A DNA stretch of 64,000 nt, taken from assembly GCF_006265115.1 (NCBI RefSeq), contig NZ_SMDR01000002.1, forward strand, positions 371,743 through 435,742, read 5' to 3'. Below, piece by piece: positions 32,705 to 42,834 of this stretch. The position numbers and the translations under genes are program-made. The notes under the pieces were generated by a model. That model saw only the letters and a list, made by a program, of their open reading frames with translations. It was not told where the DNA came from and searched no databases. This DNA comes from Arenimonas terrae. GTDB taxonomy: Bacteria > Pseudomonadota > Gammaproteobacteria > Xanthomonadales > Xanthomonadaceae. The number at the start of each line of letters is the position of its first letter. Positions within the stretch are counted from its first letter, which is position 1.

Positions 32705-33323
32705 GGCGCACCTCCTGCGGCCACGGCGGGAGCGGCGGCGGCGGGCGCCGGCGCAGCCGGTTCAACGGCTTCTTCTTCGCTGCTCGGGCTCTTCAGCGTC
32801 ACCTTGAGCGAGAAGACGTTCGGCAGACCCTTGTCGGAGCCCTTGGCTTCGATGATCGAGAGGTCTGGGTTGGTCATCCACCCCGATTCCTCCAGATTGC
32901 GCATGTAGGAGCTGACACGCGCGTTCGACTGGGCCATGCCGTCGAGCGTCAGGACCTGGCCGCTCTGCTTGATCGAGCTCAGCCGGACCCCCTCGGGGAT
33001 GGTCCGCACCAGCTCGTCGAACAGGTGCACCATCTGCGAACGGCTGGCCTGCAGCTGTTCGATCACCTGTTTGCGGGCGAGCAGGTTGGCCTTCTTCTTG
33101 TCCAGCTCTTCGATTTCCTTGATCTGCTGGTCCACCAGCACGATCTGGTCACGGAGATACTGGTTCCGGGCCATCTGGCCCTCGATCTGGCCGTTGTAGT
33201 ACATGACGATCAGGAAGCTGAGGACGAGCGCGACGCCCGCCGCCAGGCCGAGCATGGTCATGAATTCCTTCTGACGCAGCTTCCGCCGCTCGGAGCGCCA
33301 GGGAAGTAGATTGATTCTGGCCA

Positions 33324-33324
<1 letters not shown>
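32701..33324 (-). CDS. pilN: Type IV pilus assembly protein PilN
   Basis: This 207-residue inner-membrane protein begins MARINLLPWRSERRKLRQ, where the INLLPWR segment inserts into a groove on PilM. One membrane helix (about 24-44), a coiled coil (55-95) and a ferredoxin-like periplasmic fold (LVRTIPEGVRLSSIKQSG) follow. An Ala/Pro-rich C-terminal tail is unusual but is likely disordered. The ATG at 33324 overlaps the pilM stop (TGATG); a longer frame start was rejected because INLLPWR must be close to the N-terminus. Confidence 0.95.
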
Positions 33325-34409
<1,085 letters not shown>

Positions 34410-34434
34410 TTACAAGCGATTGGTGCGCCGTTAC

Positions 34435-34464
34435 ATTAAATAACGAAAAATTCCCAAATGGCAA
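34435..34464 (-). promoter_or_regulatory. Promoter of the pilMNOPQ operon
   Basis: On the minus strand -35 TTGCCA (34459-34464) and -10 TTTAAT (34435-34440), each 5 of 6, are separated by 18 bp. The stretch is strikingly A+T rich against its surroundings. The leader to the GTG would be about 45 nt. Confidence 0.6.
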
Positions 34465-34584
34465 TGCCCCCCCCTATCGGGGTCCATTTCCACCGGTCGG
34501 CCTCCCCCTTCGCGCTCCCCTAATAGACGCATTCGACCCCGGAATCCGGCCGCCCCCACGGCAACTCCGGGTCATGGCACGTTC

Positions 34585-34590
34585 TATACT
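34585..34590 (+). promoter_or_regulatory. Putative -10 element of ponA
   Basis: TATACT (5 of 6) lies 40 nt upstream of the ponA start. The -35 region is not recognisable. Confidence 0.4.
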
Positions 34591-34630
34591 CCCTGCCCCA
34601 CGTCGATGTAAACCTCGGGAGAGGCCCTGG

Positions 34631-37078
34631 ATGGCCCGATTCGCACGCCTGCTCCGCCGGGCACTGATCCTGTTCGCCGGACTGGCCCTGTTGGGCCTGA
34701 TCGCCCTGGGCGTCCTGTACTGGCTCATCGCCCCCCGCCTGCCGGACGTCCAGGAACTGCGCAATGTCGAGCTGCAGGTGCCCCTGAGCATCTACACCCG
34801 CGACGGCAAGCTGGTGGCCCTGATCGGCGAGACGCGCCGGTTCCCGATCCAGATCGAGCAGGTGCCCGGGCACGTCAAGGACGCCTTCATCGCCATCGAG
34901 GACGCCCGTTTCTACGAGCACCCCGGCGTCGACTGGCGCGGCATCAGCCGCGCGGTGTGGCTGCTGGCTACCACCGACGACCGCCGCGTGCCCGGCGGCA
35001 GCACCATCACCCAGCAGGTCGCCAAGCAGTTCTTCCTGAGCTCGGAGTACTCGTACACCCGCAAGATCACCGAGATTTTCCTTGCGCTGAAGATGGAGCG
35101 CGAGCTGAGCAAGGACGAAATCTTCGAGCTGTATCTGAACAAGAGTTTTTTCGGAAACCGCGCCTACGGCGTCGCGGCCGCCGCGGAGTTCTACTACGGG
35201 AAAAGCCTGGACCAGCTCACCCTGGCCGAAGCGGCGATGCTCGCTTCGATTCCGAAGTTTCCCTCCAGCGGCAACCCGATCATCAACCCGGAGCGCGCCC
35301 TCGTGCGCCGCAACTACGTGCTGCAGCGCATGCGCGAGGAAGGGCTGATCACGCCCGCACAGGAGCAGGTGGCGCTGGCCGAGCCGGTGAACGCGAGCCC
35401 GCATGAACCCAAGGTCGAATCGGACGCGCCCTACATCGCCGAAATGGTCCGGGCCGAGATGGAGCAGCGCTACGGCGCAGAGGCCACCACCAGCGGCCTG
35501 AAGGTCTACACGACGCTCGACAGCACCCACCAGGCCGCGGCTGCCCAGGCCGTCCAGGCCGGCCTGCTCGAGTACGACCGCCGCCACGGCTGGCGCGGTC
35601 CCGAGGCCGAACTGGCCCTGGACGATGCCGAAACCGCCGAAGCCATGCGCAAGCGCCTTCGGGCCTACCCCACCCTGGGCGGCCTGTCGGCGGTGCTGGT
35701 GACCGGCACGGCCACGGGCAAGGCCGACCTGCTCACCGCGGCCGGAACGGCCCTGCAGCTCGACGCCGAGGCCACCCAGTGGACCGGCAAGGCCCCGCAG
35801 CAGGTGCTCAAGCGCGGCGATGTGGTCCGGATCGGCCTGGACCCGGCCACCGGCAAGCTGCGCCTGGCCCAGATCCCGCTCGCCCAGGCCACCCTGGTTT
35901 CGCTGCAGCCCGAGGACGGCGCCATCCGCGCCCTGGTCGGCGGCTTCAGCTTCGGCCTGAACAAGTTCAACCGCGCGACCCAGGCCCAGCGCCTGCCGGG
36001 TTCGAGCTTCAAGCCCTTCGTGTACGCGGCGGCCTTCGAGCGCGGCTTCTCGCCGGCCAGCATCGTGCTCGATGCCCCGGTGGTGTTCCGCGACCGCGCC
36101 GGCAACGTCTGGCGGCCGCAGAACGACGCCGGCAACTTCGCCGGCCCGATGCGGCTGCGCGAGGCGATGGTGCAGTCGCGCAACCTGGTGTCGGTGCGCC
36201 TGCTCGACGCCATCGGCGTGGATTTCGCCAGCCGCTACATCACCCAGTTCGGCTTCAGCCAGGAAAGCCTGCCGCCGAACCTGTCGATGTCGCTCGGCAC
36301 TTCGTCCCTGACGCCGCTGTCGATCGCCCGCGGTTACGCCGTGTTCGCCAACGGCGGCTACCGCATCGACCCCTGGTTCATCGACAAGGTGCTCGACCGC
36401 AACGGCGTGGTGCTTTCCGAGGCCAATCCGGTGCGCGCCTGCCGCGCCTGCCCCGGCCGCGCCGCCGGCGAACAGCGCGCGACCTCGGTCGTGGACGGCT
36501 TCGATTTCAGCCCCGAGGGCGCGGCACCGCCGCCGGCGGAAACCGCCGCCGCGCCGGTCGAGCCCGCCGAAGAGGGTCCGCTGAACCTGGCTCCGCGCGC
36601 GATCGACGAGCGCACCGCCTTCCTGGTCAGTTCGCTGATGAAGGACGTGGTCAAGCGCGGCACCGCGACGGCCGCCAAGGTGCTGGAACGCGACGACATC
36701 GGCGGCAAGACCGGCTCGACCAACGACCACCGCGACGCCTGGTTCTCCGGCTTCGGCGGCGACCTGGTGACCACGGTCTGGGTCGGCAAGGACGACTTCT
36801 CCAGCCTCGGCCGGCGCGAATACGGCGGCAAGGCCGCGCTGCCGATCTGGATCAACTACATGCGCGTCGCCCTCAAGGACGTGCCGGTGGTCGAAGCCGT
36901 GCCGCCGCCGGGCATCGTCACGGCCGCCATCAGCCCGTCCACCGGCCGGCTGCTGCCGGAGGGCACGCCGGGCGCGCTGACCGAGTACTTCAAGCGCGAG
37001 GACTACGAGCGCATCACCACCAGCGGTTTCGACCTCGACCCCGAGCTGAGCAACGAAGAGGCTTTCGACATCTTCTGA
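34631..37078 (+). CDS. mrcA: Penicillin-binding protein 1A, bifunctional transglycosylase/transpeptidase
   Basis: This 815-residue inner-membrane enzyme polymerises and crosslinks peptidoglycan. A signal anchor (about 10-34) is followed by the GT51 domain with catalytic Glu90 in EDARFYEHPGVDWRG and GGSTITQQ (122-129), an OB-like region, and the transpeptidase domain with Ser458 (PGSSFKPF), SRN (516-518) and KTGS (693-696). A segment at about 603-655 with a Cys pair (CRACPG) and a Pro/Ala linker lies before the KTG box. The ATG at 34631 follows GGAGAGG; the long upstream frame covers the pilM promoter and is not coding. Confidence 0.96.
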   Translation: MARFARLLRRALILFAGLALLGLIALGVLYWLIAPRLPDVQELRNVELQVPLSIYTRDGKLVALIGETRRFPIQIEQVPGHVKDAFIAIEDARFYEHPGVDWRGISRAVWLLATTDDRRVPGGSTITQQVAKQFFLSSEYSYTRKITEIFLALKMERELSKDEIFELYLNKSFFGNRAYGVAAAAEFYYGKSLDQLTLAEAAMLASIPKFPSSGNPIINPERALVRRNYVLQRMREEGLITPAQEQVALAEPVNASPHEPKVESDAPYIAEMVRAEMEQRYGAEATTSGLKVYTTLDSTHQAAAAQAVQAGLLEYDRRHGWRGPEAELALDDAETAEAMRKRLRAYPTLGGLSAVLVTGTATGKADLLTAAGTALQLDAEATQWTGKAPQQVLKRGDVVRIGLDPATGKLRLAQIPLAQATLVSLQPEDGAIRALVGGFSFGLNKFNRATQAQRLPGSSFKPFVYAAAFERGFSPASIVLDAPVVFRDRAGNVWRPQNDAGNFAGPMRLREAMVQSRNLVSVRLLDAIGVDFASRYITQFGFSQESLPPNLSMSLGTSSLTPLSIARGYAVFANGGYRIDPWFIDKVLDRNGVVLSEANPVRACRACPGRAAGEQRATSVVDGFDFSPEGAAPPPAETAAAPVEPAEEGPLNLAPRAIDERTAFLVSSLMKDVVKRGTATAAKVLERDDIGGKTGSTNDHRDAWFSGFGGDLVTTVWVGKDDFSSLGRREYGGKAALPIWINYMRVALKDVPVVEAVPPPGIVTAAISPSTGRLLPEGTPGALTEYFKREDYERITTSGFDLDPELSNEEAFDIF

Positions 37079-37097
37079 TGCGGGGGAAAGCGCCGCC

Positions 37098-37718
37098 ATG
37101 AGCCCACGCCATCGCGAGGACCCCAGGCACCGCCACCAGCGCCTGCGGGTGGCCGAGGAAGCCGCCCGGCTGATCATCGAGGGCGGCCAGGGCGACCTCG
37201 AGGCCGCCCGGCGCAAGGCGGCGGCCCGGCTGGGCGTCCGCGGGGAGGCGCTGCTGCCCACCGGCGAAGAAATCCGTGAGGCCCTGCGCGGCCGCCAGCG
37301 CCTGTTCGCGCCCGGTCGCCCGTCCGAGCTGCGGCGGCTGCGCGAGGCAGCCCTGGAGGCGATGGGCTTCTTCGCGGCGTTCGAACCGCGCCTGGTCGGC
37401 CCGGTGCTCGACGGCGACGCCAGCCCCGGTTCGGTGGTCAGCCTGCACCTGCACGCCGACGACCCCGATGCGCTGGCGCTGCTGCTGCAGGAACGGGGAA
37501 TTCCGGCGCAGCCGCGACACCGGCGGCTGCGGCTCGAACGCGGCCGTGCCGCCGAGTTGCCCAGCTGGGAGTTCGCCGCCGACGGCGTCGGCTTCGAACT
37601 GGTGCTGCTTCCGGTCCAGGCGCTGCGGCAGCCGCCGCTGGACCCCCTGGAGGAGCGGCCGATGGCCCGGGCCTCGGCGGCGGCGCTGCGCCGCCTGCTG
37701 GACGATTCCGCAGACTGA
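37098..37718 (+). CDS. Conserved hypothetical protein downstream of ponA
   Basis: This 206-residue basic protein has no signal or membrane segment. The N-terminal half is helical and Arg/Glu-rich (HQRLRVAEEAARLIIEGG); the C-terminal half looks alpha/beta with GPVLDGDASPGSVVSLHLHA and LALLLQERGIPAQPRHRRLR. The latter recalls nucleotidyltransferase-like proteins of gammaproteobacteria that are sometimes misnamed as MurC ligases; no MurC ATP-binding motif is present. It follows ponA by 19 nt on the same strand and may be cotranscribed. The function is unknown. Confidence 0.8.
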   Translation: MSPRHREDPRHRHQRLRVAEEAARLIIEGGQGDLEAARRKAAARLGVRGEALLPTGEEIREALRGRQRLFAPGRPSELRRLREAALEAMGFFAAFEPRLVGPVLDGDASPGSVVSLHLHADDPDALALLLQERGIPAQPRHRRLRLERGRAAELPSWEFAADGVGFELVLLPVQALRQPPLDPLEERPMARASAAALRRLLDDSAD

Positions 37719-37741
37719 AGCTGGCCCGGTCCCGCAAAACA

Positions 37742-37766
37742 GAACGCCCCGCAGTGCGGGGCGTTC
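37742..37766. terminator. Bidirectional terminator between the hypothetical gene and gltA
   Basis: An 11-bp stem (GAACGCCCCGC at 37742-37752, complement at 37756-37766) with a 3-nt loop lies between convergent genes. The minus strand continues TGTTTTGC, giving a T-tract for gltA. Confidence 0.85.
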
Positions 37767-37785
37767 GGTCGTCAGCTTCGGGCGA

Positions 37786-39075
37786 TCAGCGCTTGTCGAA
37801 AGGGACGTAATCGCGGTTGGCGGCGCCGGTGTAGATCTGGCGCGGCCGGCCGATCTTGGCTTCCGGATCGGTCTGCTGCTCGAGCCAGTGGCTGACCCAG
37901 CCAGCGGTGCGCGCGATGGCGAACATCACGGTGAACATCTCGGTCGGGATGCCCAGCGCCTTGTAGATGATGCCCGAGTAGAAGTCGACGTTCGGATAGA
38001 GCTTGCGCTGGATGAAGTACTCGTCCTTGAGCGCCGCTTCTTCCAGGCGCATCGCCACTTCCAGCATCGGGTCGTTGACGCCCAGGTCGGCCAGCACCTT
38101 GTGGCACATCTCGCGGATGATGGTCGCGCGCGGGTCGAAGTTCTTGTACACGCGGTGGCCGAAGCCCATCAGGCGGAAACCGGAGTTCTTGTCCTTGGCG
38201 CGATCGACGGCCTTGGCGACATCCTCCGGACGGCCGATCTCGGCCAGCATCTTCAGCACCGCCTCGTTGGCGCCGCCGTGCGCCGGGCCCCACAGCGCGG
38301 CCACGCCGGCGGCGACGCAGGCGTAGGGATTGGCGCCGGTGGAACCGACCAGGCGCACGGTCGAGGTGGAGGCGTTCTGCTCGTGGTCGGCGTGCAGGAT
38401 GAACAGCAGGTCCAGGGCCTTGGCGGCGACCGGCTTGAGCATCAGCGGCTCGCTGGGCACCTCGAACATCATGTGCAGGAAGCGCTCGACGTACTCGAGG
38501 TTGTTGCGCGGGTAGCGCACCGGCCAGCCGATCGAATAGCGGTAGCAGGCCGCGGCGATCGTCGGCACCTTCGCCAGCAGGCGGATGGCGGCCATGCGGC
38601 GCTGCTCGGGGTCCTCGAGGTCGAGGTCGTGGTGGTAGAAGGCGGCCAGCGAGCCGATCATGCCGCAGAGCATCGCCATCGGATGCGCGTCGTGGCGGAA
38701 ACCGCCCAGGAAGCCCTTGAAGGCCTCGTGCATCATCGTGTGGTGGGTGACTTCGTGCTCGAAGTGGTTGAACTGGTCCTTGTTGGGCAGTTCGCCGTTC
38801 ATCAGCAGGTAGCTGACTTCGAGGAAGTTCGAGTGCTTGGCCAGCTGTTCGATCGGGTAGCCGCGGTAGAGCAGCACGCCTTCGTCGCCGTCGATGTAGG
38901 TCACCGCGCTGCGGCAGCTGGCGGTGGCGACGAAGCCCGGGTCGTAGGTGAAGAGGCCGGTCTCTTTCGGCAGCTTCGTGATGTCGACGCAGGGCGCGCC
39001 GAGGGTGCCGGTATGGACGGGAAGCTCGACGTTCTTGCCGGCGGCGTTGAGCACGACGCTCTTGTTGTCGGACAC
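37786..39075 (-). CDS. gltA: Citrate synthase
   Basis: This 429-residue enzyme condenses oxaloacetate and acetyl-CoA at the entry of the citric acid cycle. It is the type II (hexameric, NADH-sensitive) form by length and N-terminal domain. Key segments are [33 protein letters not shown] and [16 protein letters not shown] with the catalytic histidines, and [13 protein letters not shown]. The start is most likely GTG at 39075 (protein [10 protein letters not shown]), with AAGGAG 9 nt before; the ATG-like start at 39111 would add 12 residues not found in homologues. Confidence 0.96.
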   Translation of the reverse strand: MSDNKSVVLNAAGKNVELPVHTGTLGAPCVDITKLPKETGLFTYDPGFVATASCRSAVTYIDGDEGVLLYRGYPIEQLAKHSNFLEVSYLLMNGELPNKDQFNHFEHEVTHHTMMHEAFKGFLGGFRHDAHPMAMLCGMIGSLAAFYHHDLDLEDPEQRRMAAIRLLAKVPTIAAACYRYSIGWPVRYPRNNLEYVERFLHMMFEVPSEPLMLKPVAAKALDLLFILHADHEQNASTSTVRLVGSTGANPYACVAAGVAALWGPAHGGANEAVLKMLAEIGRPEDVAKAVDRAKDKNSGFRLMGFGHRVYKNFDPRATIIREMCHKVLADLGVNDPMLEVAMRLEEAALKDEYFIQRKLYPNVDFYSGIIYKALGIPTEMFTVMFAIARTAGWVSHWLEQQTDPEAKIGRPRQIYTGAANRDYVPFDKR

Positions 39076-39257
39076 GGGCTGACTCCTTGCAGGGGATGGC
39101 GCGATCCGCATCCACGAAGGCTCAGGCGCGGCGTTCGCAACATGAAATGAAGGCGCCGCCCGGGGGCGGTCACCATGCGCCGAAGTATCTCACAGGGCCC
39201 GCGGCCAAGTCAGTTACGAGGGCATGAACCTTGGTAGGGGGTCACAGAAACGCGAAA

Positions 39258-39277
39258 GGCCACCCGTTCGGGTGGCC
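39258..39277 (-). terminator. Terminator of rpmE2
   Basis: An 8-bp stem (GGCCACCC, complement GGGTGGCC) with a GTTC loop lies 35 nt past the stop of the L31 gene; the minus strand continues with TTTCGCGTTTC. Confidence 0.75.
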
Positions 39278-39312
39278 CTTCGTGGTCCGCGTCCCGGTCG
39301 CCCGGGCGGCGC

Positions 39313-39555
39313 TTACTTGGCGTAGCGCTGGCGGAAGCGGTCGATGCGGCCGCCGGTGTCCATGACCTTCTGCTTGCCCGTGTAGAACGGGTGCGAAGCC
39401 GAGGTGATGTCGACCTTGATAAGGGGATATTCGTTGCCGTCGGTCCACTTGACCTTCTCCTTGCTGGAGAGGGTCGAGCGGGTCAGGAACGCGAAGTCGG
39501 AGGACAGGTCCTGGAAGACGACTTCTTTGTAGTTCGGATGGATGTCGGCCTTCAT
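39313..39555 (-). CDS. rpmE2: 50S ribosomal protein L31 type B
   Basis: This 80-residue protein is the type B form of L31, which sits at the ribosome central protuberance. [38 protein letters not shown] and DRFRQRYAK are characteristic. The zinc-binding CXXC motif of type A L31 is absent. GGAG lies 10 nt before the ATG, and a perfect -10 TATAAT (39595-39600) lies 40 nt upstream, so it is a strongly expressed single-gene unit. Confidence 0.97.
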   Translation of the reverse strand: MKADIHPNYKEVVFQDLSSDFAFLTRSTLSSKEKVKWTDGNEYPLIKVDITSASHPFYTGKQKVMDTGGRIDRFRQRYAK

Positions 39556-39594
39556 GGCAAAAGCTCCGCCGGGGTTGCGTTGGGAAAGACCGGG

Positions 39595-39600
39595 ATTATA
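39595..39600 (-). promoter_or_regulatory. -10 element of rpmE2
   Basis: The minus strand shows TATAAT, 18 bp downstream of TTGCGG (39619-39624) as a possible -35. Confidence 0.6.
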
Positions 39601-39638
39601 GGCCGGGCCGGAAGCCCGCCGCAAGCCCGACCCCCGCG

Positions 39639-40574
39639 TCAGGCCCCCAGGGCGGCCCGGATCTGGGCCTCGAACCGGGCCTGGTCGTAGTCCATCACGA
39701 TCCGGGCATTGGCCGGCCGGCCGCTGCGCTGCTGCCAGTCCACCACGGTGGCGCCCCGGCTCAGGCGGCCCTCCAGCTCGACGGCCAGGTACCGGTCCTC
39801 GGCTCGCCGCACCCCGTCCGGCTGCAGCGCCGCGGCCATGGCCAGGGCATCCGCGCTATGCCAGTGCTCGCCCCGGCGCCCGGCCGACCAGGCCCGGGTG
39901 AAGCGGGAAATGCCGTCGTAGAAGCGGGCCCGGCCGTCGCCCGCGGCCAGCCAGGCCTCGAAATCGCGGTGCGGAAAGCCGTGCCGCAGCACCGCCTCCC
40001 AGTCCGCCAGTTCGAAGCGCGGAAAGGCCCGGAACACCACCTCGGCCGCCTCGGGATCGAAGGCGATGTTGAACTCGGCCGGGATCGAGGTATTGCCCTG
40101 CCCGGTCACCGCCCCGCCCATCACCACCAGGCGACCGATGCGTCGGGGCAGGTCCGGGTCCAGGCGCACGGCCAGGGCCAGGTTGGTCAGCGGGCCGAGC
40201 ATCACCAGCAGCAGCCGGCCCTCGTGGGCCTTGGCCAGGCGGATGATCGCCAGGGCCGCGTGTTCGGCCTCGGGCGCACGCGCGGCGGGCGTGTAGCCGG
40301 TGTCGCCGAAACCGTCGTTACCGTGCACGTAGGCGGCGTCCTCGGCGGCGTGCACCAGCGGTACCGGGCAGCCGGCGTACACCGACACGTCCACCCCGGC
40401 GACCTCGCAGAGCTTGAGCGCATTGGCGACCGTATGGGCCAGGCCGACGTTGCCGGCGGTGATGGTCAGGCCCAGCAGCGCGTGGCGCGGGTCGTGGAAG
40501 GCCATCAGCAGGGCGAGCGCGTCGTCCACGCCCGGGTCGGTGTCGATCAGCAGCGGGATGCGTTCGTTCGTCAT
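39639..40574 (-). CDS. Nucleoside hydrolase (IunH family)
   Basis: This 311-residue cytoplasmic enzyme splits nucleosides into ribose and base. The calcium-binding signature [16 protein letters not shown] is at the N-terminus (11-26), followed by NDGFGDTG, the [10 protein letters not shown] segment and [11 protein letters not shown] with substrate-binding residues. The specificity (pyrimidine, inosine-uridine or ribosylpyrimidine) is not clear. TATAAT ends only 6 nt before the ATG and no ribosome binding site fits, so translation is probably from a leaderless mRNA. Confidence 0.94.
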   Translation of the reverse strand: MTNERIPLLIDTDPGVDDALALLMAFHDPRHALLGLTITAGNVGLAHTVANALKLCEVAGVDVSVYAGCPVPLVHAAEDAAYVHGNDGFGDTGYTPAARAPEAEHAALAIIRLAKAHEGRLLLVMLGPLTNLALAVRLDPDLPRRIGRLVVMGGAVTGQGNTSIPAEFNIAFDPEAAEVVFRAFPRFELADWEAVLRHGFPHRDFEAWLAAGDGRARFYDGISRFTRAWSAGRRGEHWHSADALAMAAALQPDGVRRAEDRYLAVELEGRLSRGATVVDWQQRSGRPANARIVMDYDQARFEAQIRAALGA

Positions 40575-40580
40575 GGCCCG

Positions 40581-40586
40581 ATTATA
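40581..40586 (-). promoter_or_regulatory. -10 element of the nucleoside hydrolase gene (leaderless)
   Basis: The minus strand shows a perfect TATAAT followed by six bases and then the ATG, placing the transcription start at or next to the start codon. The -35 region is weak and overlaps the recG stop. Confidence 0.6.
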
Positions 40587-40604
40587 GGGGCCGGACCCGC
40601 CGGC

Positions 40605-42710
40605 TCAGGCGCCGGCGAACCGCGCCGCGCCGCCGACCCAGCGCTCCACCACGCGGTCGGCGAGCCCGGGCGATTCGGCCAGCAGGGTCTCGGCGGCGCG
40701 GTGCACTTCCGGCAGCAGGTCCGCGTCGCGCACCAGGTCGGCGACCCGGAAGCTGGCCAGGCCGGTCTGGCGCGTGCCCAGCAGCTCGCCGGGGCCACGC
40801 AGCTCCAGGTCCTTCTCGGCGATCAGGAAACCGTCGGTGCTGGCGCGCATCACCTCCAGCCGTTCGCGCGCCATCTGCGACAGCGGCGGTTTGTACATCA
40901 GCACGCAGCTCGACGCCGCCGCGCCGCGACCCACGCGCCCGCGCAGCTGATGCAACTGGGCCAGGCCCAGGCGTTCGGCATTTTCGATGATCATCAGGCT
41001 GGCGTTGGGCACGTCCACGCCGACCTCGATCACGGTCGTGGCAACCAGCAGTTGCAGCTCGCCGGCCTTGAAGCGCGCCATCACCGCCTGCTTCTCCGCC
41101 GGCTTCATGCGGCCGTGCAGCAGGCCCAGGCGCAGGTCCGGCAGGGCCGCCGTCAGCTGTTCGTAGGTGGACTGGGCGGCCTGCGCCTCGACCTCCTCGC
41201 TGTCCTCGATCAGGGTGCAGACCCAGTAGGCCTGGCGCCCTTCGGCGCAGGCGGCGCGGATGCGCTCGACCACTTCGCCACGGCGGTCGCCGCTGACCGC
41301 GACCGTCGTCACCGGCGTGCGCCCGGGCGGCATCTCGTCGATCACGGACACGTCCAGGTCGGCGTAGGCCGACATCGCCAGCGTGCGTGGAATCGGCGTC
41401 GCCGTCATCACCAGCTGGTGCGGCGCCTGGCTGCCGTCCAGACCCTTGTCGCGCAGGGCCAGGCGCTGGTGCACGCCGAAGCGGTGCTGCTCGTCCACCA
41501 CCACCAGGGCCAGGCTGGCGAAGGCGACCTTGTCCTGCATCAGCGCATGCGTGCCGACCACGACCTGGGCCCGCCCGGACGCGATCTCCGTCAGCGCCGC
41601 CGTGCGCGCCTTGCCGGTGACCTTTCCCGCCAGCCAGGCCACCTGCACGCCCAGCGGCTCGAGCCAGGCGCGGAAGTTGGCGAGGTGCTGTTCGGCCAGC
41701 AGCTCGGTCGGCGCCATCAGCGCGACCTGGCGGCCGGCCTCGACCGCATTGGCGGCCGCCAGCGCCGCCACCACGGTCTTGCCGCTGCCGACGTCGCCCT
41801 GCACCAGGCGCAGCATCGGCTCCGGGCGCGCCATGTCGCGCGCCACTTCGTCCAATACGCGCTGCTGCGCGCCGGTGAGCTTGAACTTGAGCCGGCGGCC
41901 CAGCGAGGCCGCGAGTTTTCCCGGCGGCCGGACCGGCATCGCGCCGTGTGCGCGCAGGGCGATGCGCTGGCGGCGCAGGCTCAGGTGGTGCGCCAGCAAT
42001 TCTTCCAGGGCCAGGCGCCGCTGGGCCGGATGCACGCCGAGCGCGAACTGCGGCAGGTCGGCGTCCGGCGGCGGACGGTGCGCGGTGAGCAGGGCCTCGC
42101 GCAGGGTCGGCAGCTGGAGGCGTTCGCGCAGGCCGGCCGGCAGCAGTTCCAACTGCTCCGCCGGCGGCAGGCGCTTGAGTGCTTCGCCGATCAGCCGCAA
42201 CAGCGACTGCGGCCCCAGGCCCTCCACCGCCGGGTAGACCGGGTCGAGCCGGTCGCGCACGCCGGCTTCCGCATCGTCGGCCAGCATCCGGTAGCTCGGG
42301 TGCACCATCTCCAGCCCGTGCTGCCCGGGACGCGGCTCGCCGTAGGCGACCAGGCGCCGACCCGGCACGAACAGCGCCGCCTGCGCCCGGTTGAAGTGGA
42401 AAAAGCGCAGCACCACGGTCGCCTGCGAGGGATCCGACACCGCCACCTTCAGCACCGGCCGGTAGCGGAAGCCGCGCTCGACGGCCAGCACCTGCCCCAC
42501 CACCTGGGCCGGCGAGCCGGCGGCCAGCATTCCGATCGGGGTTACGCGCGTGCGGTCCTCGTAGCGCAGCGGCAGCAGGAACCACAGGTCCTGCACCTGG
42601 TGCAGGCCGCGCGCCGCCAGCTTGGCGGCGACCGCCGGCCCGACGCCGGGCAGCGTCGTGACCGATTGCGACAGGGGATCCACCGAGGGGGCGGGCGGGC
42701 GTTTGGGCAT
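40605..42710 (-). CDS. recG: ATP-dependent DNA helicase RecG
   Basis: This 701-residue superfamily 2 helicase remodels stalled forks and Holliday junctions. The N-terminal wedge/OB region (LPGVGPAVAAKL, then the beta-rich part near 60-150) binds branched DNA. The motor has Walker A GDVGSGKT (305-312), APTELLAEQH, DEQHRFGVHQR, TATPIPRTLAM, and a C-terminal RGRVGRG motif VI with a TRG-like helical hairpin after it. The length is usual. It starts 36 nt past the strong terminator of the upstream TonB receptor gene. The stop lies just before the nucleoside hydrolase promoter. Confidence 0.96.
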   Translation of the reverse strand: MPKRPPAPSVDPLSQSVTTLPGVGPAVAAKLAARGLHQVQDLWFLLPLRYEDRTRVTPIGMLAAGSPAQVVGQVLAVERGFRYRPVLKVAVSDPSQATVVLRFFHFNRAQAALFVPGRRLVAYGEPRPGQHGLEMVHPSYRMLADDAEAGVRDRLDPVYPAVEGLGPQSLLRLIGEALKRLPPAEQLELLPAGLRERLQLPTLREALLTAHRPPPDADLPQFALGVHPAQRRLALEELLAHHLSLRRQRIALRAHGAMPVRPPGKLAASLGRRLKFKLTGAQQRVLDEVARDMARPEPMLRLVQGDVGSGKTVVAALAAANAVEAGRQVALMAPTELLAEQHLANFRAWLEPLGVQVAWLAGKVTGKARTAALTEIASGRAQVVVGTHALMQDKVAFASLALVVVDEQHRFGVHQRLALRDKGLDGSQAPHQLVMTATPIPRTLAMSAYADLDVSVIDEMPPGRTPVTTVAVSGDRRGEVVERIRAACAEGRQAYWVCTLIEDSEEVEAQAAQSTYEQLTAALPDLRLGLLHGRMKPAEKQAVMARFKAGELQLLVATTVIEVGVDVPNASLMIIENAERLGLAQLHQLRGRVGRGAAASSCVLMYKPPLSQMARERLEVMRASTDGFLIAEKDLELRGPGELLGTRQTGLASFRVADLVRDADLLPEVHRAAETLLAESPGLADRVVERWVGGAARFAGA

Positions 42711-42745
42711 CCGGCAAGGATGCCGGCAACGCCCGCAAACAAAAA

Positions 42746-42768
42746 CCCCGGCGCACGGGGCGCCGGGG
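42746..42768 (-). terminator. Strong terminator of the TonB receptor operon
   Basis: A perfect 9-bp stem (CCCCGGCGC at 42746-42754, complement at 42760-42768) is followed on the minus strand by TTTTTGTTTG. It lies about 65 nt past the receptor stop. Confidence 0.9.
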
Positions 42769-42834
42769 TGGGGAAAACCCGTGCGTGATGGTGCGACCCC
42801 CCGCTGGGGATTCCGGCGGGCCGCGTCCGCGGGG

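Noticed and set aside
39858-42788. A 976-codon open frame on the plus strand
   Set aside because: Antisense to the nucleoside hydrolase and recG, both with complete family motifs.
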